Position numbers and translations under genes: made by a program. Shown here in pieces: positions 18,888-29,303 of a DNA stretch of 64,000 nt. Position 1 is the stretch's first letter, and the number at the start of each line of letters is the position of its first letter. The notes below the pieces were generated by a model, which was not told the origin of the DNA, ran no database searches, and was given only the letters and a program-made list of their open reading frames with translations. Origin of the DNA: Andalucia godoyi (lineage: Eukaryota > Discoba > Jakobea > Jakobida > Andaluciidae); the NCBI GenBank assembly GCA_009859145.1, contig VRVR01000032.1:28854-92853 (forward strand), read 5' to 3'.

Positions 18888-19856
18888 ATGCCTCCGAAGA
18901 AGCGTAATAATCGCAAGAAGGCAAAGCCCAAAGCAGAGACCAGTGCCGCGCACGAATCTGGATCCGAGTCGGATACCAACATTGAGGAATCGACGGATGC
19001 AGCACCCTCGACCTCGACTTCGGTGGCGGAGGCGACACAGCTTCCAGAGACGCTTAATCCTGCGTCTCCGTCAAAAGACGCTCCAGAAGAAGTAAAGGCG
19101 ATTGAGAAGGAAATGGTCGGCGAGGAGTCTTCAAGCAGCGTCTCTGAACCTGCACGGACGACTGCGACTGCTGTTGAGGATGTCAAGCTCGAAGAGAGCC
19201 CTGCGGCTGTGGTTGATCAATCAGAGATGCCTAAAGCTGAAGAGGAGGCTGCGGTAACCACCGCCCCTTCTGTTCCTGTTGCTGCTGCCGGCAGTGCTGC
19301 GACGACAGTGGTTCCGACTGCGGAGCCTGTTGGCGTGGAAAGCGCACAGGCGGATTCGAATCTTGACCAGCAGAATGAAGAGGAGGATGAGACGACCCCG
19401 TTGACATCCAATGCTGAAGCCACAGAAACGATTGCCCCGCCTGTGGAAGGAGAGGCAAAGAAACAGGAGGAACAGACAGAGGCTGCGAAGGAAAAGGAAG
19501 AAGAAGTTATTGCTGATGGTACCGAGGAAAAGGAAGCGCAAGCTGTGCCACCTGCTGCGGTTGCTGCTGGTGCTGCAGCGGCTGTTGCTGTTGGAGCGGG
19601 AGCGGCTGTTGCTACGTCGAGCGCTGGAAAGAGCTCGCCGCCAAAGAAGGAAAAGGAATCGACGCCAAAGAAGGAGAAAGAATCACCGGCTGCGGCGGCC
19701 TCTCCGACAGCGGCTTCTCCACAGGCTGCTGTTTCGCCTGCCCGATCAGATGTTGCAAGCCCAAGCAAGGCACACGAGGGTTCCCCGTTGCTGTCGGGTG
19801 GAAGCAATGCCCAACCTGAAAAGAAAAAGGAACAAGGTTGTTGCACAGTTCTTTAA
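18888..19856 (+). CDS. Disordered Ala/Glu/Pro-rich protein with prenylation-type C-terminus
   Basis: 322 residues. A basic N-terminus (MPPKKRNNRKKAKPK) is followed by a long Ser/Thr/Glu/Ala-rich disordered region. A hydrophobic Ala/Val run (residues about 225-247) could be a membrane segment or just low complexity. Two PPKKEKES/TPKKEKES repeats and SP/TP sites come next. The protein ends GCCTVL: the last four residues CTVL fit a CaaL box for geranylgeranylation, with a second Cys for palmitoylation. A membrane-anchored scaffold is the simplest reading; I know no family. An in-frame ATG at 18654 would add 78 residues translated from microsatellite, which I consider unlikely. Confidence 0.75.
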   Translation: MPPKKRNNRKKAKPKAETSAAHESGSESDTNIEESTDAAPSTSTSVAEATQLPETLNPASPSKDAPEEVKAIEKEMVGEESSSSVSEPARTTATAVEDVKLEESPAAVVDQSEMPKAEEEAAVTTAPSVPVAAAGSAATTVVPTAEPVGVESAQADSNLDQQNEEEDETTPLTSNAEATETIAPPVEGEAKKQEEQTEAAKEKEEEVIADGTEEKEAQAVPPAAVAAGAAAAVAVGAGAAVATSSAGKSSPPKKEKESTPKKEKESPAAAASPTAASPQAAVSPARSDVASPSKAHEGSPLLSGGSNAQPEKKKEQGCCTVL

Positions 19857-20063
19857 ACAATGCCAACAATAACAAACAAAAGAAAGAAAACAAAGGAGGG
19901 GGAAAAAAACACGAAGAAGAAGAAGGGATGGAAACATTCTGCTATAAATTACACTCATGAAGAAAAAAAAAAGACATGTATGTGAATCCGCACACATCAG
20001 CAACCAACCAAATTTAGCATATACCGACGCTCAGGCTCGCTACTCTTTGGAGAAGAATTTGGA

Positions 20064-21446
20064 CTAAGACGCAGAGGAGGTCAAGAAAATCGAAATGCTT
20101 TTCAGATACCGGCCCTCTGGATGAAAGAGACTTGTCGCGTGGTCCTCCGCATGCCGATGATTCTGCACAAGCCTTGCCTGTTTGCGGACTGCCAAGGCTG
20201 CGCTCACGACCGTCCTCTCGAAATCCAGAGGCGACACAAAGTACGAGCAGGAGCAAGAAACAAACAGACAACCAGAATCCGCAGCAAGACGCATGGCAAG
20301 GCGATTGGCCTCTCCGTAGGCTTTCAGTGCTCTGTGAACATCGGAAGGCTTTGATGCAAGTTTCGGAGGATCCAAGATGATGACGTCGTATCGCCCCGTC
20401 TCTCTTCCAAGGAACTTCCACAAGTCATCCTGCACCGCAACGGATCGTGATTCTGCATCAGTGGGCAGAGCTCCCGTTTGCATTCCAAGCTGTACATTGC
20501 GCTTCAGCACGGAGAGCGACAATTCTGAAGCATCCACAGAAACAACGGAAGACGCTCCGCCCTGGAGAGCATACAGCGTAAATCCTCCTGTATAGGCACA
20601 CAAGTTCAACACCCGTTTGCCTCTGGCATGTTCTCGAACGAATCTGCGCATGTTGCGCTGATCCAGGAACATGCCCGTCTTTTGCCCAGCAGTCAGCGGA
20701 ACGATCATTTGGATTCCGGACTCCGTAACAATTGTCTCTGCAGCACCGTCCTCTGGGCCTGAAGCAGTCGACGGGTCCCTCAGCAGCCAGCGACTTCTCG
20801 GCAGAATTCCCTCCTGATCTCGCGATCCTGCAGTGGACTTTTCGTAAATTTGCTTGACACTGCCTTTGAGAAGCGGATGGCTGAGGAGCGACCTCTGCAC
20901 AACGCCAGAGTCAATGAATGCATCCATACCAAGTGATCCAGACTGGACTACGAGATGGTCGCCGTATCGATCGACAACGAGCGAAGACAGATCGTCGGCC
21001 TCGCTGTTGACGATTCTATAGCAGTTTGTACCAAAATCCTCTAATTTCAGCGTGGATCGAAAGTCACACGCCTTTTGGATGTTTTGAAACACAATGTCGT
21101 CCGCGGACGCTTGGCAGGCGCCGTCAAAGGAGAGCATCCTGCCCACAAGCGACTTGCAGGATGCATTGAACATTCCGTGTCCAATACATTGTTTCCTCGC
21201 AGAATCAAAGACCGGGACCACACACCCGTTTGAAGGCACCTCCATTCGGTCTACTGCACCAGAAAAGATCCACGGATGGCGCATGGTTGCAATCGGAAAC
21301 TCTCTCCCTTTTTTCAAAATCACCCCAAAATCCCGCTTGTTACTAGTGCTGCTGGTGCGTGGCGAGATGTCCTTGTCTTGAACGCATGAGGAAGATGACA
21401 GCACATCGGACGCAATGGATCTGGTCAACGGCCTCCGCAGAATCAT
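20064..21446 (-). CDS. RlmI-like class I SAM-dependent RNA methyltransferase
   Basis: 460 residues. The N-terminus (MILRRPLTRSIASDVLSSSS) is Arg/Ser-rich without acids early and looks like a mitochondrial presequence. A PUA-like domain with LKKGREFPIATMRHPWIFSG follows, then the EEHAD-type middle domain. The Rossmann methyltransferase has NLCAYTGGFTLYAL (SAM-binding motif I), VSVDASELSL, DVIILDPPK (motif IV) and FVSCSCS. This is the COG1092/RlmI arrangement; RlmI makes 5-methylcytosine in bacterial 23S rRNA. A role on mitochondrial rRNA is inferred. The DPPK and SCSCS cysteines fit m5C or related chemistry. The start is the only ATG upstream of the conserved region. Confidence 0.87.
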   Translation of the reverse strand: MILRRPLTRSIASDVLSSSSCVQDKDISPRTSSTSNKRDFGVILKKGREFPIATMRHPWIFSGAVDRMEVPSNGCVVPVFDSARKQCIGHGMFNASCKSLVGRMLSFDGACQASADDIVFQNIQKACDFRSTLKLEDFGTNCYRIVNSEADDLSSLVVDRYGDHLVVQSGSLGMDAFIDSGVVQRSLLSHPLLKGSVKQIYEKSTAGSRDQEGILPRSRWLLRDPSTASGPEDGAAETIVTESGIQMIVPLTAGQKTGMFLDQRNMRRFVREHARGKRVLNLCAYTGGFTLYALQGGASSVVSVDASELSLSVLKRNVQLGMQTGALPTDAESRSVAVQDDLWKFLGRETGRYDVIILDPPKLASKPSDVHRALKAYGEANRLAMRLAADSGCLFVSCSCSYFVSPLDFERTVVSAALAVRKQARLVQNHRHAEDHATSLFHPEGRYLKSISIFLTSSAS

Positions 21447-22010
<564 letters not shown>

Positions 22011-23357
22011 ATGCCGGATAAGGAATCGGTTCGTTTGCTTGGTCATGCGCAGCATGGCGATTCTGTAATGATAGCATCGCCAGACGTGCTCACGACACCA
22101 AGGGAACTGACGTCGAAAGGAGGCGTTTTGGATGTAGTTCGGAACATGTGGTTTCTCGGGCTTGTGGCGTTCGGCGGTCCTCCAGGCCACCTCAGTCTTG
22201 AGAGAAAACTGTATGTGGAAAAGCGAAAATGGTTAAGCTCTGCGCAGTTTGCGGAGCTTTTGGGGATCGCATCTTCAATCCCGGGTCCGTCGTCAACCCA
22301 GGTCACTGTTGCAATTGGGCTGCTGCGCGGCGGCGTTCTCGGGTCTTTGGTTGCATTGGGGTTCTTTCTGATTCCAGCGGCGGTGGTCCTCGCAGCTCTG
22401 GGACAGTTTCTTGGAAGCAACACCACGGTGGCGGACTGGAGGGACAACTCGTTCATCTTTCAAGCAGTCGAGGGTGGGTTGGGCTCTGCGTCGGTTGCCG
22501 TCATCATTGCTGCTGCGTTAAAGTTGTGCAACTCTGTGCTTGCCGGAAGCCGATTTTTGCAGGGAATATCCATGGGCGCGTGCTGCATGTCGCTGTTGTA
22601 TCGATCCTGGTGGACCTATCCAGTGATCATTTTTGGCTCCGGCATCGTTTGTTTGGTCAAGAAGAACCGCGATCGCAAAAACGGCGTGATGGACAAGCAA
22701 GGATCGGCTCCCCAAGAGGAACTGCCTATCCATATTTCGCGCTGGCAAGTCTTGTTTTTTGCACTCTTGTACTCGAGTATTCTTATTTTCCTGATGGTTG
22801 GGCGACACTCGTTTGGAAAGGATGTTAACTGGATCGTGTACTGCGAGATCTTCTTTCGGATTGGCTCTGTCGTCCTTGGAGGAGGATACGTCGTGGTACC
22901 AATGTTGATAACCGAGCTGGTCGACTCGGGCTTTCTGGACCAGGCACAGCTCGTGGAAGCCCTCGTGCTGAGTTCTCTTATGCCCGGTCCTATGTTTGCG
23001 ATTTCTTCGTATCTTTCCGCGATCCTCGGAGGTCCGATCATGGCGCTTCTTGGATGTGCTTGTCTTTTCGCCCCTGGCGTGCTGTTTCTGTACATTGTCT
23101 TGCACTTTTGGAAGTGGATGCGTCAGCAGCACGTCATCCGTGATGCGTTGCCTGGAATCAATTCCGCAGCCATTGGTCTCATTTTCCAGTCTGCCATCAC
23201 TCTCGGTTTAGGAATCATGAAGACAGACGAAATCTACTACCTCGTCTGCATCATGGCGTACTATGTGCACGACCGCATCGGCCTCGATGTTCCGTGGACA
23301 ATTCTCATTGGAGGAGTTCTTGGACTCGCCTTCAAAGAACTGGACCTGTACATTTGA
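22011..23357 (+). CDS. CHR-family (chromate-type) transporter, two-domain
   Basis: 448 residues with two CHR halves. The first half has GLVAFGGPPGHLSLERKL, then SIPGPSSTQVTVAIG and a run of membrane helices. The second half starts near residue 280 with FRIGSVVLGGGYVVVPML and has SSLMPGPMFAISSYL. The FGGP and PGP motifs in each half are the family hallmark. About ten hydrophobic segments are visible, with a charged loop (KKNRDRKNGVMDKQ) between the halves. Bacterial ChrA exports chromate; eukaryotic members occur patchily in fungi and algae and their substrate is often unproven. ATG 22011 starts a hydrophilic N-terminus. It has no intron and its patchy distribution is compatible with bacterial origin. 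Confidence 0.92.
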   Translation: MPDKESVRLLGHAQHGDSVMIASPDVLTTPRELTSKGGVLDVVRNMWFLGLVAFGGPPGHLSLERKLYVEKRKWLSSAQFAELLGIASSIPGPSSTQVTVAIGLLRGGVLGSLVALGFFLIPAAVVLAALGQFLGSNTTVADWRDNSFIFQAVEGGLGSASVAVIIAAALKLCNSVLAGSRFLQGISMGACCMSLLYRSWWTYPVIIFGSGIVCLVKKNRDRKNGVMDKQGSAPQEELPIHISRWQVLFFALLYSSILIFLMVGRHSFGKDVNWIVYCEIFFRIGSVVLGGGYVVVPMLITELVDSGFLDQAQLVEALVLSSLMPGPMFAISSYLSAILGGPIMALLGCACLFAPGVLFLYIVLHFWKWMRQQHVIRDALPGINSAAIGLIFQSAITLGLGIMKTDEIYYLVCIMAYYVHDRIGLDVPWTILIGGVLGLAFKELDLYI

Positions 23358-23972
23358 TCTCCAGCCGACCCCTCCTATCCTTCTCTCTTCGTGGCACCAG
23401 ACATTTCCATCACATTGGGTAACCGGCGGGGGGTGATTCCTGGCGACTGTACACATGTCACACTGCGTCACTGGCGCTGCTTTGCGCAATCGTACACCCA
23501 ATTGTGACGCAAAAGAGAAACAAAGTCACGTGAGTAAGGTTTGTGTGACAATCAATGAAAAGGGGAGATTCTGCCCGCCAGCCAAACCACTCAAGAGTCA
23601 TAACGATCCCATCATTTAATCCTCCTTCAATAATTGTTGTTCACACACACATCTCCACCACAACTTTTGTTTCCCTTTTCGTTTCTTCTTTCTCTTTCCT
23701 TCCTTTCCTTTTCTCTCTGTACTTTTTATTATCTCCATTCCTAATAACACTGGTGTTCTCAGTGTTTGTTGTTGTCCGGCTTATTTTTCATTTTTTTCAT
23801 TTTTTTCATTTCAATTATTTTAATTTAATTTTAATTTTGGTTTTTTGTTTTTATTGCGTGTGTGTGTGTGTGTTGGGGTTTCCTCCGTTCTTCTCCGTTT
23901 TCCGATTGTCTCTTCGCAACGACGTGCAAATTACAATTTTCAATTTCAATTTCACTGGAGTGGTCGTCTGCA
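23358..23972. other. Intergenic region, 615 bp
   Basis: No gene was recognised. The second half is T-rich and pyrimidine-rich with repeated TTTTTCAT units, a (TG)n run at about 23860-23874 and a (CAATTT)n-like run just before the next start. Confidence 0.45.
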
Positions 23973-24857
23973 ATGAGTTGTATGCTTCTTCATTCGCCGG
24001 TCGTGTCTTATGCACCACCGCCAACCACCACCAGCAGTAGCAGTAGTAGTGGTGGTGGTAGGATTAATACGGGGACGAGCAGGAGCAGTCGGGAGCCGGT
24101 TCCTCGACTAAACACTGCGAACCCAAGCAGTCGGAAGCGGCCTTCTGTAAGTGCTTCCTCCTTGTCGGCGCCGCTGAGCATTACGGATCTGCCACTGTCG
24201 ACGCTATACAAGCTGTTTTCGCGGGGCTGGACGTCGAATGCATGTGCGCTGTCCTCTCTCCGGGTGTCGTTAACTGGGATCCCGCGGCTTCTGAATTCTG
24301 AAATTCGGACGCGATTTTTTACCCCGGAGTTCCAGTCGGACGATCATGAGATGGCGTTTCTGGCCACGTGCGAAGACCCGGCAACACACGACACTCACTA
24401 TTCACCAGCCGCAACGCAGATCATTTGGCCCTCGCTTGCCCAGACTGCCCCGGGGCACCACGAACGAAAAGACGAGGGTTTATCGCGTCCAATTAAGAGA
24501 TATCGGAAATCGATGACCCTGGCGCCGTCCCTCTCCTCGTCTTCCTCCACGTCCACGTCCACGTCCGCATCATCGTCGTGGTCTAGCTCCGAGGAGACAA
24601 CAACGAGCGAGGGCGCCGAGACGCTCGCACCGCCGCTGCATGTCTTGTGTCCCGACCGCGTCCTTGAGACTATCCGTCGTCTGGCATCAAAATACGGGGA
24701 TAAAGCACCCATGGCAGCCGTGGTCGATGCTCTGGAAACTGCGCCTGATGCTTCCGCCGCAGTCTGGTCCAGTCCTGCGCTCGCCGACTACGTTCGCCTC
24801 ATTTGCCGCACCGAATGGGCCGATGGCTCCGAATTCGTCCTCTTGTACAGTCCGTAA
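23973..24857 (+). CDS. Hypothetical Ser/Thr-rich protein
   Basis: 294 residues starting MSCMLLHSPVVSYAPPP. There are two Ser-rich low-complexity stretches (residues 20-65 and 190-215). Between them lies a Leu-rich segment (SITDLPLSTLYKLFSRGW) that loosely resembles an F-box start, but not enough to call. The C-terminal 75 residues (VLCPDRVLETIRRLASKYGD and following) look folded and are followed by a stop. I recognise no family. The start could be the Met at codon 4. Confidence 0.6.
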   Translation: MSCMLLHSPVVSYAPPPTTTSSSSSSGGGRINTGTSRSSREPVPRLNTANPSSRKRPSVSASSLSAPLSITDLPLSTLYKLFSRGWTSNACALSSLRVSLTGIPRLLNSEIRTRFFTPEFQSDDHEMAFLATCEDPATHDTHYSPAATQIIWPSLAQTAPGHHERKDEGLSRPIKRYRKSMTLAPSLSSSSSTSTSTSASSSWSSSEETTTSEGAETLAPPLHVLCPDRVLETIRRLASKYGDKAPMAAVVDALETAPDASAAVWSSPALADYVRLICRTEWADGSEFVLLYSP

Positions 24858-25183
24858 AAAAAACTTTCTGCTGTAGTTTTCTCTCCTTGTTCCGTTAGCA
24901 TCACGTGAGGCACCGGACAATTTTGTCTGCATCATGTCGGACACTTTGTCGCTATGAGCTTTCCCGACACTGTACCAGCACGCATGGGAAACCACAGCAT
25001 GCGTGTTTTCCTTTTTGGCGTACTGAATGGCGCAGCCCCCTTTTTCCTCCGTATGGTACAGTATAGAGTCTAGCATCGTGTACAGATTGAAACACTCGTC
25101 TTCTTCTAGCCGTCTTTTGCAGTTGGATTTTTTTCATTGTCCTAGTGTCATCGTATTCCAGTGTCATCGTAGTGTCATCTGAT
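24858..25183. other. Intergenic region, 326 bp
   Basis: Lies between two plus-strand genes. GTGTCATCGTA occurs as a short tandem duplication just upstream of the next start. Nothing else was recognised. Confidence 0.4.
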
Positions 25184-26575
25184 ATGGAGATTGACTGTCG
25201 CATTGAAGTGTGCGCGAGCCTCGGGAATCTGGTGCGCGGGATGGTGCCGGCGATGTTTTCGGACGTGACTATGCACGTGGAGTCGCATGTATTTCCAGCC
25301 CACAAGTGCATCTTGGCAGCCCGCTCGCCTGTCCTGGCGCGAATCCTAGCATCAACTCCCAGCATTACCCGTCTTCGCATTCTCTCGCCAACGCACCGCA
25401 TCCCGCCCGCCGCCGTCCGCGCCCTCCTCGACTACGTCTACACGGGCTCCCTGGTCTTACTCGATCCGGAGGGCCCCGGGCTTGCATCCACGGACGCTAC
25501 TAACGGCCTCACGCTGCTCCTCAGCCTCTGCCATCTCTTGGCCATGAGCCCGTGCGATGCAATCTTCCGAGCACTCCAACCCAGTGTCAACGCGAGATTG
25601 GACCATACGTGCATCCTTCTCGCTTCCCTTGTCCTCTCGCCTCCGCAGTCCTCATCGACGAGTCACACGGTCCACATGGCCGCCATCGCCGTTGCCGCCT
25701 TTGTCCACCATGCTCTCGTGGTCTTTCCTCCTGCTTCCTCTTCCTCTTCGCTTGATTCTTCTTCTTCGTCGTCGTCGTTGCTTTCTTCCGCCATCTACAT
25801 ACTACCACGCGCGGTAATCCTCTTCATCTTGTCCCTGCCTTGTTTGCCTGTCCCCGAACTCGCCTTCTTCAAGATGCTTGTTGGATGGGGCAGCCACCAC
25901 CATTTTTCCCCTCCTCCTCCTTCTTATTCTTCTTCCATAGCAACATCCCCGAGTATCCATGCCAGTAGCAATGGTGGTGGTGGTGGTGGTGGTGGGATGA
26001 CGCGGGAAGAGCTTGGTGCGGTATTGGACGAGCTGTTGGGCTACATTGACTTTAGCGCCATTGAGGCGCATGATCTCGCAACCATTGTTGAGCCACTGGG
26101 TCTCGTCCGTCCTGCTGCGCTCTTGGATGCCTATCGGCGCATCGCCCTTCTTACCCCGTCTTCTCCCTCTCCTTCCTCTCCTTCCTCTCCAGCTTCACTA
26201 TCCGCGGTGTTGGCTACTGCGTCTATAACCCAAGCAGCATGCAGAGGGGTGAGTGAGAGGCGAAGGCGTCTTTCTGTGGAAGAATGGATTGCAAGTGAAG
26301 AAGGACGGGCGCAGATGCTGGCGTTGTGCTCCAGTCGATCGACAACTCCGTCATCGTCTGCAGCTGCAACGCAGATTGGGAGTGAAGAGAGTGGCACAAG
26401 GGGCGGGGAGGCTCCGGGAGTCGTGAGGCTGCGGGTTGTTGGAGAAGCAGGAGATGCGATGTCGCCACGCTCACCCTTCTTGGAAAAGGAGGGTGGCAGC
26501 GAAGCCGCACCTTCGAGCCCTGGAACGGGAATGCAACTATCGCTCCGCAAACCTGCATTCAAGCAACGTGTCTGA
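25184..26575 (+). CDS. BTB/POZ domain protein
   Basis: 463 residues. The BTB/POZ domain spans about residues 15-110: FSDVTMHVESHVFPAHKCIL, AARSPVLARIL and VRALLDYVYTGSLVL are the standard landmarks. A BACK-like helical region follows, with Ser and Gly runs encoded by trinucleotide repeats interrupting it. The C-terminal 130 residues are disordered (Ser/Pro/Glu-rich). BTB-BACK proteins usually dimerise and act as substrate adaptors of CUL3 ubiquitin ligases; no Kelch repeats are present here. The ATG at 25184 is the first in frame, 13 codons into the open frame. Confidence 0.85.
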   Translation: MEIDCRIEVCASLGNLVRGMVPAMFSDVTMHVESHVFPAHKCILAARSPVLARILASTPSITRLRILSPTHRIPPAAVRALLDYVYTGSLVLLDPEGPGLASTDATNGLTLLLSLCHLLAMSPCDAIFRALQPSVNARLDHTCILLASLVLSPPQSSSTSHTVHMAAIAVAAFVHHALVVFPPASSSSSLDSSSSSSSLLSSAIYILPRAVILFILSLPCLPVPELAFFKMLVGWGSHHHFSPPPPSYSSSIATSPSIHASSNGGGGGGGGMTREELGAVLDELLGYIDFSAIEAHDLATIVEPLGLVRPAALLDAYRRIALLTPSSPSPSSPSSPASLSAVLATASITQAACRGVSERRRRLSVEEWIASEEGRAQMLALCSSRSTTPSSSAAATQIGSEESGTRGGEAPGVVRLRVVGEAGDAMSPRSPFLEKEGGSEAAPSSPGTGMQLSLRKPAFKQRV

Positions 26576-26736
26576 CACGATTCCTGCTCCCGCCAACATC
26601 GTTAGTCTTCTTTCTCTTATTCTTATCATTGTGTGTGTGAATAGTTATTTGTTTATTTATTATTTCTTCTTCTTCTTCTTCTTTTTTCTTTTTTCTTTTT
26701 TCTTTTTTCCTTCAATACTCCCCTCCGCGCTTGTCT

Positions 26737-28200
26737 TCACTGCTGTTGATATTGGGAAGAGAGCAATGTGGCGAGGAAGCGAATCATGGACTGTGGATCG
26801 ATTTGCACGGATTGAGAAGAGGAAACAGTGGGATTGTAGGATGGATTGTTCCGATTCAACTCGTCCTGCATCTTTCCGTGCATATCTCGCTGGGCATGGA
26901 TGGTTGGATGGATGGACAGACTAGCCTCTCGAAAGTCCGTGGTTCGAAGTGGCCGAACCGCACTTCGGTTTCCGTTTCCCTGAGACGCTGTTGCATGCGC
27001 CCTCCACGGCTTGCTTCGGATCATATCGGACGACTCTTCACGAACAACATATTCTCGAACCGGAACCAGTGCCGCTTGCCTGCAGAGCTCTTTCAGATCA
27101 GATCCCGAGTATCCTTCTGTGAAACCGCAGATTTCATCGATGTTGAACGCTTCGCTGGAATCACAGCTTGCTGATCTCAGCAATCGCAGCAATATTTCAC
27201 GGCGCTGTGATTGGTCAGGGAGAGCGACATGGAACTGTCGAGGCATTCGTCGGAGGATTGCCTCGTCGATATCCTGCGGGCGATTCGTGGCACCCATCAC
27301 CACAACTCGACATTCATCCCCAGCTTGGAACCCATCCCACAAGGACATAAATTCGGCCTTCATCGCAGAGGTGGCCTCATGGTCCGTTCCCGAAGACCGA
27401 TCTTTGAGAAACGCATCCATTTCATCTATAAAAATAATGCAAGGCTGCAGCTTTCGCGCAAGAGAAAATGTCGCTCGAACAAGCTTTTGTGATTCCCCAT
27501 ACCACTTATTTTGAAGTGTCGAGAGCCGCAGATTCACGAAATTCGCACTCGATTCCTTGGCCAACGCTTGCGCAAGCATCGTTTTCCCTGTTCCTGGCGG
27601 CCCGTAAAGCAGGATCCCTTTCGGCTGTGACAGCAATGACCCGCGATACAGATCCGGACGGCTCAGCGGAAACACAACTGCTTCAAACAGCCCCCGCTTG
27701 GCGACTTCTAATCCACCAATGTCGTTAAAGGACACGTTAATCTCATCGGGACACACTAATTCAGACGCGATCAGCTCCTCATAATCGTCCAACTCCACCT
27801 TTTCAAGAGGAAGAATCATGGAGGCGTACTGGCTGTTGAAGAACTCTACAAGCTCGTCAAGTTCCGTCTCTCCGTGTGCATCATCGGAGACGTGGCGAGA
27901 CAAGATCTGCGAGATATCCGATATGGAAAGGCTTGAATGCCTGGAAGTGGGCTGTGCGGTTGGAAAATGCGCTATTTGGAGCTGTCTTGCACGGATTTCT
28001 TCAAGAGCTGGACCGATAATCGAGACGAGACGCAGCTGTCGAGACTGGATAATCTTGCGGATGAGTTCCTGGCGACGCTGCTTTGCGGCCCTGCGCTCAT
28101 GAGACTGTGGATCCAGTTTGGAAATGAGATATCGCATTGAAAAGAACGTCACTACAGGAGCAACCACAAATGCAATTACATCTTCTATCCGAATTCTCAT
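26737..28200 (-). CDS. ATAD1: Msp1/ATAD1-type membrane AAA ATPase
   Basis: 487 residues. The N-terminal membrane helix is at about residues 7-25 (DVIAFVVAPVVTFFSMRYLI), followed by basic residues. The AAA core has FNDIGGLEVAKRGL, Walker A GPPGTGKT near residue 200, the pore-loop-type segment NKWYGESQKLV, Walker B IIFIDEMDAFL, and sensor/Arg finger GATNRPQDIDEAILRRMPRQF, diagnostic of Msp1. Msp1 extracts mislocalised tail-anchored proteins from mitochondrial outer membrane and peroxisomes. Compared with the roughly 360-residue family norm it has about 90 extra residues between anchor and AAA domain and a long disordered C-terminus. It is convergent with the BTB gene. PEX5 elsewhere in the window supports peroxisomes. 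Confidence 0.92.
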   Translation of the reverse strand: MRIRIEDVIAFVVAPVVTFFSMRYLISKLDPQSHERRAAKQRRQELIRKIIQSRQLRLVSIIGPALEEIRARQLQIAHFPTAQPTSRHSSLSISDISQILSRHVSDDAHGETELDELVEFFNSQYASMILPLEKVELDDYEELIASELVCPDEINVSFNDIGGLEVAKRGLFEAVVFPLSRPDLYRGSLLSQPKGILLYGPPGTGKTMLAQALAKESSANFVNLRLSTLQNKWYGESQKLVRATFSLARKLQPCIIFIDEMDAFLKDRSSGTDHEATSAMKAEFMSLWDGFQAGDECRVVVMGATNRPQDIDEAILRRMPRQFHVALPDQSQRREILLRLLRSASCDSSEAFNIDEICGFTEGYSGSDLKELCRQAALVPVREYVVREESSDMIRSKPWRAHATASQGNGNRSAVRPLRTTDFREASLSIHPTIHAQRDMHGKMQDELNRNNPSYNPTVSSSQSVQIDPQSMIRFLATLLSSQYQQQ

Positions 28201-28544
28201 ATTCAACTACACCACGACCTTCGGGAATCAAACTCGCTTAAAACAAAAAAAAATGGATACACGTCTTTCTTCTGTTTGTCTGTGAGTGTGTGCTCTCTTT
28301 TAGTTATGATGTGGTCTTTGTTCTACTCAAAAAGAATACAAACAGTACTTTCTACATAATAACAATATCAGCAATTAATAATAATAATAAAAATTCTGCT
28401 CAAGTTCTCTGCGTTTGGGGAGCGAGATTCATTTGTATTTTATTTTTTTTAATAATTGTTTTTTACGACTGGTTGCGTGTCGTTGGCCATTCCATCTGCC
28501 ATCGACTGTGTCTACGACGAATCGTCTTCAAAAGTCCTTGGGTC
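28201..28544. other. Intergenic region, 344 bp
   Basis: Lies between two minus-strand genes. AT-rich with (AAT)n; no recognised feature. Confidence 0.4.
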
Positions 28545-29303
28545 TCACGGCTCCTGAAGGGTTGGAGCGAGTGCAATTTCACGGATGCAGCATCGAGGTG
28601 GCTGGTCAAATGCAAAGTAGCAAGCATTCGCAACGTCTTCTGGCTGCAAAGCCTCAATTGTCGTTTTCCACTGCTTATATCCATCGACAATCGCATCGCT
28701 GGTGGTATGTCCAAGAAGTTCCGTTTCGACGACTCCTGGTGCAACGACAACAAACTTGACATTGTACTTTGCGTATTCCTCGCGGAACGTCTCGGTCAAT
28801 GCATGGACTCCGAATTTCGTAGCACAGTACACACCGTGGTTACCAAAAGTCTTCTTCCCGGCAATCGATGAAATGTTGATGACTGTTCCGGAACGACGGT
28901 CCATCATTCCTCGAATCACTGCACGGATGCCGTTCATGACACCGAGCACATTGATCTGCATCATGTTTACCCATTCTTCGGGGTTCTGCTCATGCGCCGA
29001 TCCAAGCTGCATCAGCCCTGCGTTGTTGACGATGCACGATGTCGGTCCAAAGCAAGCTTCGGCCTGCTTCACGGCTTCCTCCACCGCTGGTAGATCCGTC
29101 ACGTCGCATGTTTTGCAAAGAACTCGCGACGAAGCGGCGGGGTACGTGGAGTCGAGCTCGGATGCCAGCGACTCCATGCGATCCAAGCGACGGCTCAGCA
29201 AGAGCAATGAGTGACCCTTTGCATGGAAATGCTTTGCACATGCAGCCCCAATTCCCGACGAAGCACCCGTAATCACAACAAGCGTCCCCGACGAAGAAAC
29301 CAT
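28545..29303 (-). CDS. Short-chain dehydrogenase/reductase (classical SDR)
   Basis: 252 residues. The NADP(H)-binding TGASSGIG is at residues 10-17, with SRRLDRM after beta 2, CDVTD, NNAG, and the catalytic SSIAG...YCATKFG tetrad residues (Ser, Tyr, Lys). APGVVETELLGH follows. Arg-Arg after beta 2 suggests NADPH preference. It is closest in style to the YdfG / serine 3-dehydrogenase-like cytosolic SDRs; substrate unknown. A poly-A run (plus strand) lies about 70 bp upstream of the start. The ATG at 29303 is 3 codons into the open frame. Confidence 0.93.
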   Translation of the reverse strand: MVSSSGTLVVITGASSGIGAACAKHFHAKGHSLLLLSRRLDRMESLASELDSTYPAASSRVLCKTCDVTDLPAVEEAVKQAEACFGPTSCIVNNAGLMQLGSAHEQNPEEWVNMMQINVLGVMNGIRAVIRGMMDRRSGTVINISSIAGKKTFGNHGVYCATKFGVHALTETFREEYAKYNVKFVVVAPGVVETELLGHTTSDAIVDGYKQWKTTIEALQPEDVANACYFAFDQPPRCCIREIALAPTLQEP

